A stretch of DNA of 64,000 bases from Corticium candelabrum (GCF_963422355.1 NC_085089.1:2867956-2931955), one strand, 5' to 3'. Numbered from the stretch's first letter, positions 28,601-33,416 are shown. Program-made: numbers and translations. The notes: a model not told the origin generated them from the letters alone.

Positions 28601-30105
28601 CAAGCATGACACCAATGTCTATTATATCGTATCTAGTGAAAAATTCTTCTGAGACCTACCAATTGGTAACATCAGATTGTAGTCGTGCTTTGTCCTTGTT
28701 GCAGCCCGTTGGTCATGACCGCCATGTTTTCAACTGTAATACCACGTTGCATCTACAAGAGATTACCCATACATCCAAGTCGGAAAGAACAGAACTCGAC
28801 GTTATGTACACGTCGACTACGGGTCGCACAAAGACGCGCAAATTGCTCATAGGTGAGGAAGCGAGCGTCCAAAATTGTCTTGATGACTTTTACAATGGAC
28901 TATCAGACCTACCGACCTCCCCACATTGTCTACTCGATGCGCATACACGTTGTAAGTGGACAGAAGAAACTTGTTTTAAAACAACCTTCTGCCCACCTGT
29001 GATGGCTGTGCGGCAAAGTGAATTGGAAAAAGCGACTGTACCCGTGTTTTGTTACGACTCATCGTCAGGCAGGAGAGACGAACTCGAACCAGGCTTGGTT
29101 CTTGAGCGGCCGGTCAGTAAGATACGGCACAAAGTTTCATGGGACTCGATCGTTCAATTTCTAATATCTGACTCAGCCAAGAACGTGGGAGACATTGTCA
29201 GTCGAGGTGAAAAACCTTTTGTCACTCTTTCTGACGTTGACGTTATCTTGGACAAGTGTCTGGTTACAGATAATTTTTGGAACTATTTTCACAAGAATTT
29301 GCAGCTTGCTGTCGGCTACTGGAAGCTGCTAGAGTTTGAAGGAGTAACATTTGTACATTTGCAAGATCAAAGTCAGTCGACCTCAAAATTTGATATGGCA
29401 ATGAGAGTGTGTCATCCACAAGATGTTTCTATAAAAGAAATAGCTAAACTTACCGAGTCCATTATCGGTGCAAATTATTCTCGTTTCACCCTGCAGTTTA
29501 CGCAACAGAGAAGACGTCTACACTGGAACGAAACACTTGCTGACTGTAATGTCGAAGAAACAAACGAACGCAAAAACATTTGTCTTCAATTTAAAATTAT
29601 AGAGAGACTCCGTGTCAACGTAGTGTTGAATGGCAGAACGAAGAAACTTGACGTTGACATGGAAGAGAAATCTGAGACTGTCATACAAAGAGCACTTCGG
29701 CTGCTCAAGGTGCCCGCTTCTAATGAACATTTTTATATTGATGAATGGAGGACCGAAGAAGCTGTGCAAGATCTCTTGGAGAAGGGCGACATGGATCCGT
29801 CGAGCGTAACATTCTCGTTACTGCCCGTAGAAAAGGACTTCGACATTGAGATACAGAGCAGGCAAGAAACAAGACGATTAAAGTTGCCGGTCTATTGCAC
29901 AACGAGGGAATTCGTAGAGATGATAGAAGAGAAGGTGGACATAGAGCGTGGCACCCATTCTCGCCTTTTCGTCGAGCCGTATCATATGGAAATAGCAATA
30001 AACGAAAGCCCACTACACCAGCAACTACAAGATTTGAGAAGGCAAACGACGACAGAAGACAACAGCGAGACAGTACTGACGTCTTTCAGTCTGCATGTTT
30101 CGTAG
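7612..30105 (+). CDS. Giant RNF213-like AAA+ protein lacking a RING, with four C-terminal tandem repeats
   Basis: An open frame of 7,497 codons. Its first codon is TTG, so translation must begin at ATG 7777 (residue 56) or in an upstream exon spliced at 7636/7637. Residues about 1-1440 look helical, like the RNF213 arm. A P-loop GFPLSGKT lies at 1447-1454. An AAA unit matching RNF213 AAA3 has Walker A GETGVGKT (1834-1841), Walker B VVCFDD (D2017-D2018) and AATTP in place of sensor-1 AACNP. The next unit matches AAA4 (QENIFAM...LGIPIALV) but its Walker A is lost (AGSAKRLS near 2299-2306) and its Walker B reads VVVLDQ (Q2379). An AAA5/6-like stretch (FRCILILSENDV) is near 2675. No RING or RZ Cys/His pattern is visible between 2700 and 4000. 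Residues 4027-7497 are four repeats. The RNF213 family assignment is by eye from these blocks. Role and partners are unknown. Confidence 0.8.
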   Translation: MYLHDVYIDLAQRLTEQGHKPSVAEISGAFDCVKRDAAQTRERERKAAEKLITTYMDAIVAMISESKVSEALYAYTKLYQCQNVQQRKTTWSYLGDEEKARQQRLVSTISSKYSSANSLKIADLKTGCLERDEYWSDVFESACFFICPNSKAVRDVIGTSRDILRKANIYFTFVALHCCLRHIRSKCTEMVSVKECVEGFVWKWTPTVFMNGLMSLLKSDVGLNLKITSEDYLAILQQLECHSLPLSLSQKLQYANDIGLAGIDGFSLERLLTTLWSQNLKLYPEECKDLLAYTADIYRSEDLARTQIDEAARSLFQCKKDFRWRIDYMQKLVMKTKSVVGKCEDQQRVNLVIDTCSSMVTADLDSILAEDLEEFAKRQFCEKACLCAFKKCLPEFISTDAGFVLIPPTLHLNFQLNLKKPKQIEEKKVRSVLVNIVNSILSFDGDSALRGSEASCFTRSLIELYKESVDKPKVSNSSSNSLIFELLLKSNLGNVKVESYNFPLPFYENDSLSQFVSEGCKILKITKESGPDHVTTASVCYCAFDSYCQQAEGSNLRCQLPQQKVLELCQLCSQPELTDIMKAALIGTTYKILLSKTEFFWEVTEGNRFLAALHLLHTRVLNLINRNCPHFAQYRKAQLECDNLKEKVESGDFDTQTVLNFEKHRTAMLKSFKALDIDSTVIEERLTTESIEGSRRRLWEKRKLLKCLVDLTAHVGIKELLQEIDSMDEKRLIKYQTLVNLEQRANDFLKLFDNCLDDDQSSASLGEFVEHFLSCSLFYGYLREFKNDRAVLNWPDDIVAALNAINRSFRDLLSQQVTVRTLCNVREQMEVGIVDVGQTPFSLDWKNQLSTLKHFYPEYSGLEEHELGRKIVEALNIVEKVEILPTVIRTLKNYNCVREEDREYKDLCRIRVAENLSDKRLSEVEYSSFSSVESLAGVKSHYWTVVDEAFCYEKLREFINRNKKGNFIRQVLNVKNSIRNDQDSHSSLFSSLISAFHYLKPVMTESRSLAEVVEEAREQVMVYTDARKHIEVCNKSIETLAMLFNEATLVKAVELAKLSPSGKFTVYLNYLKGDKATYELTVKTNQGLNLQALEVRDKVSSKKMSYSEDEVAKSCRLLLAVKDGDDLDVIERFLRTLEAALDFFRKAKLLEMSDHPSYQCTKAICSFNCVDLREASDRCTQYLENWRSEVNRLRENRIFYLFSRKEVMMMMMLLLTKQIEIHFDVQRKAVNQRSSDSGNKAVPARLLCTYFQSTGLCATESKEDIERCICQVMSSIETSDVSILATKLQEISSKIFPCNTIRDFDDFVSSQSRHCLLPGMSQYSSEVFRVILTVTLKQTRAPFRSQILWCNRKVARDEVKEFVNCSSAFPSVTFVCVGVDRLLYESQQEELPFGKSSNILYVYLDSADTLDGDPNVELQHDDWPSLKRRWVKFANVSGRPQVVCVCGFPLSGKTHYIKTSNLLSTGYVQLSIADVVDPRAIIQQLNAADDSDAIYITISFPSSSPSSHFYDQLNKVMFELLVYGCIGCKETGAVFCFSHNSNRKVVLEISRPGFDDGERTNTNVIKFIETRLPMVGLVTCEVIMLVDCETDTSGLDLKSWICDNIRVIENKFSLFSEHDDGMDSAGLEYCNSFVNEFLPPVCTNGGNLAAVAHIVELYDYVKTRANGKTVAVSQFLKLLARKFSWIAPFVTTKAISRENYKGVCEHIFDEADVLCKENLECSIRFEYKPLIPVDTGMAGKKLSVVATTRRSQSSLNEGVRHVTRDGKIFLDQNAPDVESCKRSKYFVTGVFTLDFDDIDKTLQKEEFVLTQDARNAMIILNEKTEAGIPVILKGETGVGKTALLKQYGAMLNAAASKKLGCYPNLSGNFCRWISELLKRFAATKVQQEQLKKLEDGAYSEIELLELWQSLDHLLSEEILSQLSNDLQEWIKSFYEKAPQLDSNQSSIMNFVNDTNVSFKRSVDMFRAFLDTPLYCAFRYFRIYSGITKHELTKLLQPVFSVVDCDIYQRVKMVVCFDDLDTANCLGVLKELLCDRLLNGMKVPHNVSFVAATTPSKCRISRESRIDGEDGFEFALTDRDISSDHQLPASMQFYQIQYGDMIRDNVQQYVQEKKLCTRREIDAFFRSQCQTTENMDDVLNRIHIELENCSKLVIAADDFFRSRLSDSAVSLRNVNRVFDFFWYFWTHASLWNLAMADQYEKKTRISMQLAVALAYYLMLPVDTDNARSFLSRQSFSEFVDKKVKAQHDGLETVLNNALQGFVTRENFFIFEDVVLTRALQENIFAMHTCVSLGIPIALVAGSAKRLSWRIVAAKLLGSDESSTDVRKKGCDPDIFPYQCNETSTAEDIRKTFQKAIDLQTIYRHENKSTGMSRCVVVLDQVVAPNKNHVLNALLPFFDSPEVSFVALSDFEFEPAIANRMVIVRRTVDFSDMMLLAHKILDIHDYSPKHKFAKGFCHGFVEVRKEAKFRHLFQYSDFIRALHSICRLMCSETGVSDCFSNTQRVSTALQTFRVLQENFNGVEEADFQRLAQTIFRCLKAATAIDYAMPGIEYFCSVLGTLTSKLSSNPSVSFEEMGERFLMIINSSGDETTIVRMLKHGGLIPKDIAVRVFELDDFDEDYTPVCDAETLERLCDELKQPCTMILYRTEPALKNSPLPGVFVNMFFGEQTRVRSMHRKFRCILILSENDVSKMSQSLLSKFSKFFVSPSDLLEPIWLRRNNVQRNDGVMTQVKNFLELMGKGFLFRLTSKGDPITRLTTQIDDIKSEQALRNSFIYRKLTLLSKTYERFNSELLQPVMVICTSLLQIMTPEGLLLLLPSIHEYLRLLLIDLYFQQQEHFDLLALVENDLQSEMHTSKMLIYCRSNKRPQEISEKFADCDKCRSWQFRDAVNFKSKADVKSFLQDFVKSSAHRVAVISVPLRLLRHMKICQVIVEVADDIISDMQTTATSPNKRLVVLILLPRDVDASETAYPAQFSYGWTTHFIDLPELNCDQLLLNDMAVFTIKGSVDFANSCSVESLRLCKIIEEEGPTVFCSRFSSIQPSSLVQCQVVPWCAQFLSDRPWLVLLMARKFLDSIYETKVVDNLLQHLALDVYTRKRNVDFASVVDVNVRKLCCTFAAEFLKLLAQNYGLESFVWWTDNGGSDDTLEKLVQNISLPWTASDLVILQESILSSSHLTSTTKTPYKTPLFWDIRKSVTSWERNSSATGKHLVQQLNFDMKQNRTLLYGWISDLVKTTLQSEMTYDVSDKIMYYACEWVLLLCANLQSVKPKFTAAFWIMREKETVITNLVRGMTSMFITGSLADVMNQVDMNKCTSESEARSKFWNLAAEQLCVKASDNALYSDWMAAFAVFLPSFSVMPWSEMSLRHRCIALVNYVVNCRVRSSAPSESTIISKAISEDVFEDGEKSSGIGCLFRCVKEMFVGDVTLFSSSLVEVWFFYLKYCPQTAKKREKKKDLNDFLSLLENEISFSETHKFFLPAPVCLSLLQTQDLDKQLSEEVELIVNGRTSDSGEQNKQLTILCKYERLQEICRTFEIERVLAKSTLKRLTDCFQRCQDTSSYPTLKYVVKMNPIVSKLRYWFLQVATVLVWIYEKLPRYTQDIKETLGEVMSRFLSANQDDDLWSYQDMTDSFQTVKEAAYVLFEYGWNECGALRDCHLEEKPLGECVKTSVDGNKGILCELLLTLAEVQSHVVRKCNSQAESSPVSHLFHLCRFDQHFTIHQLLTSKGCSLTAIDENTFVRLVNLCTIDSDDVDLEMLERLVTLMFLTNVADVDKDSVFSIPVFVPRMLSEELVLKISLSQCNKDYMQCEDDISEHLTKRIHTCCTDIDVDSRSSEPLTRLMLFVGARNTLCRLGQLLLQQGDLPLVSVLKSSKLKEVENNILLQRLPKELHCRQYHAVMKVISSYEEKMREDFITLKMKVGAETLWSPDDSSTCSASFLIKNNLFQITSNPIESDDRFKQDKQHFETVDEYDDENCHAGLQSRKLSLNGSQESLIASTDEESDDASEKEDDLNKELGIDEIKQMIRKEAPNLWTEDQVRVLAVRMIEVDVEEVACVEAMEDIHSASQADVFEIWEDGQLLHRRTYRERSSIKSFVNADDVGNYLGLVVKDSECPQYYLGAIRLYVIRQKVKVFVKIELWNSELQKYEPLSMQDDDSSEHCTVSLERQFCINATVASVTKTCLWWAGKCCTVSLPDVHNCPAVIVNEDGTILDSERKLKSLADNEQLNLKCLLHCPYTMKFKYQESEVVVPYSNTWYGDDDLVKMLRYFLRYQDPRYVAKYHIWTIPEVTETWPLDYNSISVYFLPERSVRPFKVKRSGESTSIWPLLATTTPRSLLYNEGVRKKVQETVSASFEAKSDVELYENEPIGHHWKALSSHITETIIVKSAGRSSPFNMLVFGDAVSSETGRYVPVYRKDLEQNVTGSESSSEDDSSVLLNVVCKNLSNVVGNVLEPTDFYLVHRRSQLVVNSALALSMTTQELSDIKLVSKTDSNFKTYKLWISRYNSLTLERFPLDEFIEITFCLESESELSQVTWTAVRRLLLKKQSIQTNDAKHLFFSGSPPILTALEGTIAFDDSVAIFDLIRREVKLAVGYWDSLEPEKLQSFPLESFKDILVNRLTAVTKEGVTASNVVNLLATIAGIPEYLCRLLKDNVKIESNEILTILIQTSNQVPYQFDAMEELNFTVTFEDRTKKTNIKAENLYPMTLLEECVKVMGIDSSPQWFELCIHKNATETETINAMSKEPVVETLLRLKIDSNSIVLNLKPANFLMTVELREENRIATFKFPCYRSVSDFVHRATRELEVASSDHECELIIGPDIPVNSKDGGRLDKLVSSCREKGWMDDQSIEFQLKLIRDEDSAKVEDSRDLPILEDHRQIDSSPADEVEEEYEHEKLCASATADSDTDWLDSDIWKYVDSHAKELWNEEECRLFSICEVLVEEEELKCLHGQADDLILGCTDDSFPLQIDEKNTRFIYCSRSAVKRDLIQTCEPLLRKVLNVEKPVVSDICFVTRDGVVLMDAEWTCSTPPRLARTVDCVSVRIRVRCLKQMSRDLKRSNADTPMFENFESIDCGVIERDVLTNASVSSLTKFASKLQQNVLHGKATMMPVMHLDDGTVVESDVQVGQLLDCERTNLICTFGYDYIIRCRNSVFRIAVVADYFEEALKEEVRKQHPTLDSTSTENDLMLWPKYEPTASMQYDGKLQTVFVFPNGKERVFRVKVCMPSRKECVLPVLPTTKPSTILAYISNYHFKDTNHLCLKKSDCETPLPHEQPIGHSCSDGEILYAQKEPIVEILGSEGSDWSYFDESNGRVVVGDLLAKVCDKASLDERPVDKSTHFLVDGNTQVCLRNDQLLPLTTSAVQLVATSDCELISLPLFSYNSSGERSRVDNSTFDMQITKWADGGVSWKSACSSLCQKQFVQDVDVFSQTYMPFLTLAQCNIILAEDTDVIRLCRELSSPSSSLCLAVGYWKQPLRVHLYEVIVECSVNNEEFSVVIPKLGIVTADQLIRIAAAQWGKPESICRLSVGGKFVPRSTSVFEELCNTRTSTHDDKTIKVTFDICNDVDINVIVDETSFQTICRASTSEPVSSVIDSALSHFGIDMKCADALQTLFRPTAVTEDLDLHLNFSDSVQKFLAKTKRNVDTAEIRLCPRNMKFLVSVSNEECEFSVECPLYKSTADLAAEIGKEKIFNFLNINGIDVVPDSEKTLYRVIDNLIGKRKLDSNSIPKVTAIVIESEPHTRKPSANSDTVSIASNLSSVSDGIIEDTNKLEEMETTCDNVATSETVESTDSSSTVSLDRVHGSPDTSTYRVWNEDDCRMCCVKELIVQNEKVLVHSPSAKDVTNVCYGDSYDVELRGGTRFSLGCDRKMVKETIVKKIGSTLRALFGVDKLTENDICLVNRDNIVLLEDEWTRFSVPRVEILCDCWPIRVHLRRITDLSISTSLEHSVTDLPQFHACTSEPLDVIDRQAMKEAAVGTIINFACSMIQRNLVDKEILAVMHLANGIVVDNSEKLVDLDEDDRMNLSCAFGYTYVIRYLSPRRLALVPDFFETFVVNEFKNQDSDLEAATADISFGLWCSNNAVRSHRAIDTKPKSVFLLARSRILRIIVESMRGSSFSLYVLPTTKPSTIIENIEGYRPTSDHYDVCLRKRHCRRPLPYEQPISHSCVNEEELIVEENKRELSVSDYSGTYTWTHPVQSYVRLVVCNLLAELCQELSSRAEEPVEDGKYVLVDAETQCCLHESDYLPSSTRTLQLIPLMESEIFRLPVIRYDWFGARHVCKKSKFELHVAKTARTGISWMRLLQSLTLPHEQDSSAKEIFEGACKPFLTFENCNIILGDDTDVFKLLRCLPNSLHLAVAYWRPFHLVPLTEIVIEDCDQSRLITMTCVKSDEVGVAEIVKVCAILLEKPEGLCCLVADGKRLNRIASISSVEEGKSNRGEPVKLALEMRKEAQISVLSDGRQVTINVCVGEVWSKIVYGAVSNLGINVRDETLILKLFNLAIPEGGVVNRERTDSIATLLSATGMNCETAKFDLRPVTATLEVTAGNDDSDFSLDYPLYKSTLGLAQEVAAQLSMDCDGCCLLIGDVYVIPDERQLHEIAYRDLEEFSHHMKSNITVTFLSKEKIQESVSRSLEVNPVCSIDPQTKTEEGSSEQVEVRNDNTPSVGAPDQEALLLELIRKKAPVLWNYFEPQELQRICKQEVLMSLLDVKECVRERTYNNVDISERSFQVYFSRRSNDRSMTFRCRLSQLKEKFLKEVNCHGGSTSAHLGTFDEDVLFALDSGAILTEADLHCFSESFQPRLCVVNKHQIIHVRVSVRNFPESSSGWDYCDAFEQHLVDRCIEIRTCECDFAIWARADVLKTKIARELHDETMYLVLHTVDGKVVEDSSLLKDLTEMTRSKLYCAVGCSKIVVCNSTRTTLVPDAVSMHVLSNLKKEMRFCQESMCEKYFVWPFWDTLFDLCRIKTHTQRPLFVLPRRGAVTAIAVRVPQEEDLVVLPIPASMTPMSIISYLVKNSSETYQLVTSDCSRALSLLQPVGHDRHVFNCNTTLHLQEITHTSKSERTELDVMYTSTTGRTKTRKLLIGEEASVQNCLDDFYNGLSDLPTSPHCLLDAHTRCKWTEETCFKTTFCPPVMAVRQSELEKATVPVFCYDSSSGRRDELEPGLVLERPVSKIRHKVSWDSIVQFLISDSAKNVGDIVSRGEKPFVTLSDVDVILDKCLVTDNFWNYFHKNLQLAVGYWKLLEFEGVTFVHLQDQSQSTSKFDMAMRVCHPQDVSIKEIAKLTESIIGANYSRFTLQFTQQRRRLHWNETLADCNVEETNERKNICLQFKIIERLRVNVVLNGRTKKLDVDMEEKSETVIQRALRLLKVPASNEHFYIDEWRTEEAVQDLLEKGDMDPSSVTFSLLPVEKDFDIEIQSRQETRRLKLPVYCTTREFVEMIEEKVDIERGTHSRLFVEPYHMEIAINESPLHQQLQDLRRQTTTEDNSETVLTSFSLHVS
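19690..22359 (+). repeat. C-terminal protein repeat unit 1 of the giant gene
   Basis: Residues about 4027-4916. It begins IRKEAPNLW after a Ser/acidic linker. It carries the marker blocks in order: a strand ending RLYVIRQKVKVFVK, a NEDGTILD block, a TTTPRSLL block with ENEPIGHHW, LAVGYW near 21373-21390, then two short beta-rich segments that look like ubiquitin-like folds. It is the most divergent unit. Confidence 0.75.
22360..25029 (+). repeat. C-terminal protein repeat unit 2 of the giant gene
   Basis: Residues about 4917-5806. It starts AKELWNEEECR. Markers in order: DICFVTRDGVVL, VMHLDDGTVV, FGYDYIIR, LPTTKPSTI, HEQPIGHSC, PFLTLAQCNIIL, LAVGYW, then a beta-rich tail with CPLYKSTADLA. 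It shares most of these almost word for word with unit 3, so the two are the closest pair. Confidence 0.85.
25030..27642 (+). repeat. C-terminal protein repeat unit 3 of the giant gene
   Basis: Residues about 5807-6677. It starts RVWNEDDCRM. Markers in order: DICLVNRDNIVLL, VMHLANGIVV, FGYTYVIR, LPTTKPSTI, YEQPISHSC, PFLTFENCNIIL, LAVAYW, YPLYKSTLGLA. It follows a Ser/Thr-rich acidic linker. Confidence 0.85.
27643..30102 (+). repeat. C-terminal protein repeat unit 4 of the giant gene
   Basis: Residues about 6678-7497. It starts APVLWNYFEPQE. Markers: ALDSGAILTEADL, VLHTVDGKVV, LPIPASMTPMSII, LQPVGHDRH, PFVTLSDVDVIL, LAVGYW and LPVYCTTREF. It is about 60-75 residues shorter than the others and ends close to the stop codon, so the protein finishes with a complete unit. 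Confidence 0.8.
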
Positions 30106-30455
30106 CATTGGTATCGTAATCTTCTAGCGATCATATACCTATCTTTGGATGTTTTTGCATGTCAGCTGAGATTGCATGTATTGTTTTATGGGGAAGGTTG
30201 GTAGCGCCTAAGCAGCTGGCCATTGTACTGCACTCGTGCATGTGCTGCTCGCAACAAGCATTGTTTTTACTAAGACATTGTTTTGCTCTATTGCTTCTTG
30301 CAGATTTTTAAATTTTTTATCATTCATTTAGCACTTGTTTGTGTGATTGTAAAGTGCCGGAAGTACACGAGGGCGGGAAGGGTCAGGCTACGCGAGACTA
30401 ACTCCCGGGCCAGGGGCTACACAGGAGGTTATAGGGGTGTAAACGGTTAGGTTTA
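30106..30455. other. 3' flank of the giant gene, nothing further recognised
   Basis: AT-rich sequence directly after the stop. No canonical AATAAA was seen close to the stop, so the 3' end of the giant transcript is undefined. No other feature is supported. Confidence 0.4.
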
Positions 30456-30998
30456 GGCCCTGCTTCCACTAGCTGCACCTTAAAACTAGTTTAGCTTAAA
30501 CGCATCTAAAAACTAAACCAGTTCAAAAAAGCGACTGTTTCCACTAGGAACTTGCACATCTGGGATGTGCAAAACGAGCCGTGTATGAAAGCCTTATTTT
30601 GAATTATTGGGTTGCTCTGTCGCTGAGTTAGCAACTGTTGGTTTTCACTGATATAGCGTCTGCTAGTAGGAATTGCATGGCGATGACCAAGGACACCGAC
30701 TTCTCTCTCTTCGTAGCTGCTGATTTCTTTCCCCCTTCTAGGGCAATCTTATCCCAGCAAAATAGTCAATATCATCAATACGGCGTTGTCAGAAGCCATC
30801 TAAACAAGCGCGCCTGTCATGTGATAGTTAAACCTAAACCACTTTGCTAAACCTACTTTATAGTAGGTCTAAGAAAGCGGTTTAGGTTTAAATATATATA
30901 TATAACTGGTTTAGTGCAGGTGGAAACAGGTTAATTGTTAAACCGGTTAAGCTTAAACCACTTGATAAACCGGTTTATGCACTAGTGGAAACGCGTCC
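30456..30998. mobile_element. PIF/Harbinger-like MITE with TTA target duplication
   Basis: Terminal inverted repeats GGCCCTGCTTCCACTAG (left) and GGACGCGTTTCCACTAG (right, reverse complement) match at 13 of 17 positions. TTA lies on both sides (30453-30455 and 30999-31001), the target length expected for PIF/Harbinger. The interior is rich in self-complementary AAACCGGTTTA-like pieces and a short TA run. There is no transposase. Confidence 0.65.
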
Positions 30999-31044
30999 TT
31001 ACTGTATGACTTTTAGGATAGCTAGAAAGGTGTCTATTAGAATA

Positions 31045-31457
31045 AAGCCCTGTCCACACTGGCAACTGGATCTCGATTCAACCACAACGCTGTCCACACT
31101 TGCACCTGGATCACGATTGGATCGTGATAAATCTAATCCACATGGGGAGATGGTTTCGATCGTAATCGGTTGAATCCAATTAGAAATAGTGGGCGTTACC
31201 TGCACGTACGCTACACATGTAGGCTGAACATCTTACACTCCTCACTCGTCTTTGTTCTCGCTCACCTTACGTCGCTGTATCAACGCTTTCCACAAGCAAA
31301 GAAGCCACACGTACACATCGGTCATCAGTCACGTGATAACAAAATGAGGCAGAGGTAGCGTTCAAAGTGTAGTTTGGACACTTGCTATCCCGATTGAATC
31401 ACGAAGCAGGATCGTGATCAAATCGCGATCCATTCTCGTCTAGTGTAGACAGAGCTT
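31045..31457. mobile_element. MITE with TA target duplication
   Basis: Ends AAGCCCTGTCCACACT and AAGCTCTGTCTACACT (reverse complement of the right end) differ at two of 16 positions. TA flanks both sides (31043-31044, 31458-31459). Subterminal GATCGTGAT-type motifs repeat in both arms. There is no coding sequence. It starts only about 45 bp after the preceding MITE. Confidence 0.7.
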
Positions 31458-31478
31458 TAGAATTATCTGTATACCCTA

Positions 31479-33416
31479 CTGACGCGATTAATACCCCACC
31501 CCCATGGTTGGCTAGCATCAAAGGTAAACTAAAGTGCGTTCACGCATTAGAGAGACTGGTGGAATGTAGCCATTTGCACGACAAAGGTGTTGCCCTCCGG
31601 GCAGATATTGGTATCAATCGAAAGCTCTTCACTTGCCGGATCTAAGTACACTCACCGTTGGGCTACAGAGACGTAACTGAAGTTAATAGAGCCAATTTCC
31701 TGTATTTTAATGAGTCAGGGAGCGGAGAAAGGCGGGACTAAGGTGGGATTAGGGTTAATTGCATAAAGCTAAGTATATAATTGTTATAGCTAGCAGGCTG
31801 TTAACAGTAACCCAACACAGCAAACTTCCCAGTTGGGGTGTCAGTTAGCTAGGAAAGAGTGCGTTTAGGATCCATTTCTACTCTTCATCCTTGGAACTTT
31901 CAGTTTCAGACGACGACGAATCTTCTGATTCAGGACGAACTTCGAATTCAATGACCATCTGCTCTACAACGTCGTCTAACACACCGTGTATTGTCCTGTA
32001 ACGTTTCTCCACCTTCTCACGTGCGTGCACGTGCCTCACGCAGTTTGCCCACTTTTCCACAGTACCGTTTGCTATACCCTCTCTACACAGACACTTGATG
32101 TTTTCCATCGTAAACCCAGCAATCCCTGTGTTGTGCTGTGCAGCATAACTGTAGGTCAGAGGAGGTCAAAGTCCTCATAGTGATGTCATCGACGCTCAAG
32201 AATGCACTAAATGGCTGGTCAGTTTGGTTCTGATATGGTCAAATTAGTCAAGTTCTCGTGGTTTCCAGACGCTTCTCTGAGCCAGAAGTGACTGAGTGTA
32301 TGTATCTGGTACATACAGCTGTTCCTGAAAGGGTCAACTGAACTGACACATACAACCAGTGAGCGCATAGAAACGTCCAGGTCTGTTGTCATGGGTCATA
32401 GCAAAAGTACAATTTTTAGTAGATCATTGCATCATGAAGCAAACCGTGTTTCAAGCCAGCGAGGCAGCCAGAGGCGACACGTTCATACCTACACTTTCAC
32501 GTAACACTATAGTTACCTAATTGTCATTGACACCGTACACTCTGAAACATAGATGTTAATTGCCTCCTGTGACAACATAACATCCGTTTACACAAGCACT
32601 ACGCCACGCCTTAGGGTGTACCCTACATTCCACCAGTCGCTCTAATTCGTGAACGCACTTTAGGGATGCGACTTAACTTGAAACCTGACACCTGGAGGTG
32701 TTAATTGGAGGAATTAATTAACTTGATCAATTGACAAGTAATTAGCCACCTGTCATGTGTCTCACGCAACCGAATATGTCAGCAAAATCCGAGGTCATCT
32801 TGATAATGCTCCGGAAGGGCCTGAGACTCATTCGTTTTGCGCCGTAGTCCTACGTTAAAGCGTTGCTTCCACCTGACAAGCCATCCATTGCTTGATTTAA
32901 CTCCTACAATGTTTAGTTCTGCAGCAACTCGCTTTGCTTCGTCCATCAGTGCGACGTTAGAAACTGCCAGGCCAAAGTTTCGCATCTCTTGCAAAAAAAG
33001 TCATACCCGGTCATCAAGCTGTACACTTAATTAATTGTTCGCGTCCGTCGTGCATCTTTCTTGCTTTCTTTCCTTTCAGAGTTGCTTCGTGTCGCTTTAG
33101 CTCCTCGTACTTAGCATTCCAGTCCCGCACACACTTCCTGTCAATGCTAAATTGGTTGACGGTTTTGACACCACCAAGCCATTGCCTCGATGCCATTCAA
33201 CAACGCTGATCTCGTATTCAACAGTGAAGCTACAATATCTCTTGAGTATAGCTGCCTAGAACACGTTGCCAAATTCGTAGACAATTAAAGAAGCTAGTTT
33301 CTATAGAAAGCGTCAATTAGCACCAATTAAACAACAAAAAGGTGTGAAAATCTTAGGACCTGAACCAAAGGTGGGGATGGGACTTTACTTGAGGCCTGGG
33401 GTATTAATCGCGTCAG
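31479..33416 (-). mobile_element. pogo/Tigger-like Tc1/mariner element, decayed, with a nested insertion
   Basis: Perfect 20 bp terminal inverted repeats CTGACGCGATTAATACCCCA are flanked by TA on both sides (31477-31478, 33417-33418). On the minus strand, 33196-32779 encodes the N-terminal part of a pogo-type transposase. It has a first helix-turn-helix region (VKTVNQFSIDRKCVRDWNAK) and a CENP-B-type HTH (KSSNGWLVRWKQRFNV), separated by a stop. A second complete TIR element sits inside at 31532-32660. The DDE catalytic core of this outer copy was not found, so it is non-autonomous now. Confidence 0.75.
31532..32660 (-). mobile_element. Nested TIR element carrying a transposase C terminus
   Basis: The ends read AAGTGCGTTCACGCATTAG and AAGTGCGTTCACGAATTAG. 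They continue to match through GACTGGTGGAATGTAG, giving an inverted repeat of about 36 bp with two differences. TA flanks both ends (31530-31531, 32661-32662). On the minus strand, 32108-31878 encodes a tail of the kind seen at the C terminus of DDE/pogo-type transposases (ENIKCLCREGIANGTVEKW, then an acidic Ser/Glu tail). No intact catalytic domain remains. Confidence 0.7.

Noticed and set aside
7612..30105. Dynein heavy chain or midasin identity for the giant protein
   Set aside because: The GETGVGKT unit followed by the FDDLDTANCLGVLKELLCD block and the LGIPIALV unit match RNF213 order; there is no microtubule-binding stalk or MIDAS motif.
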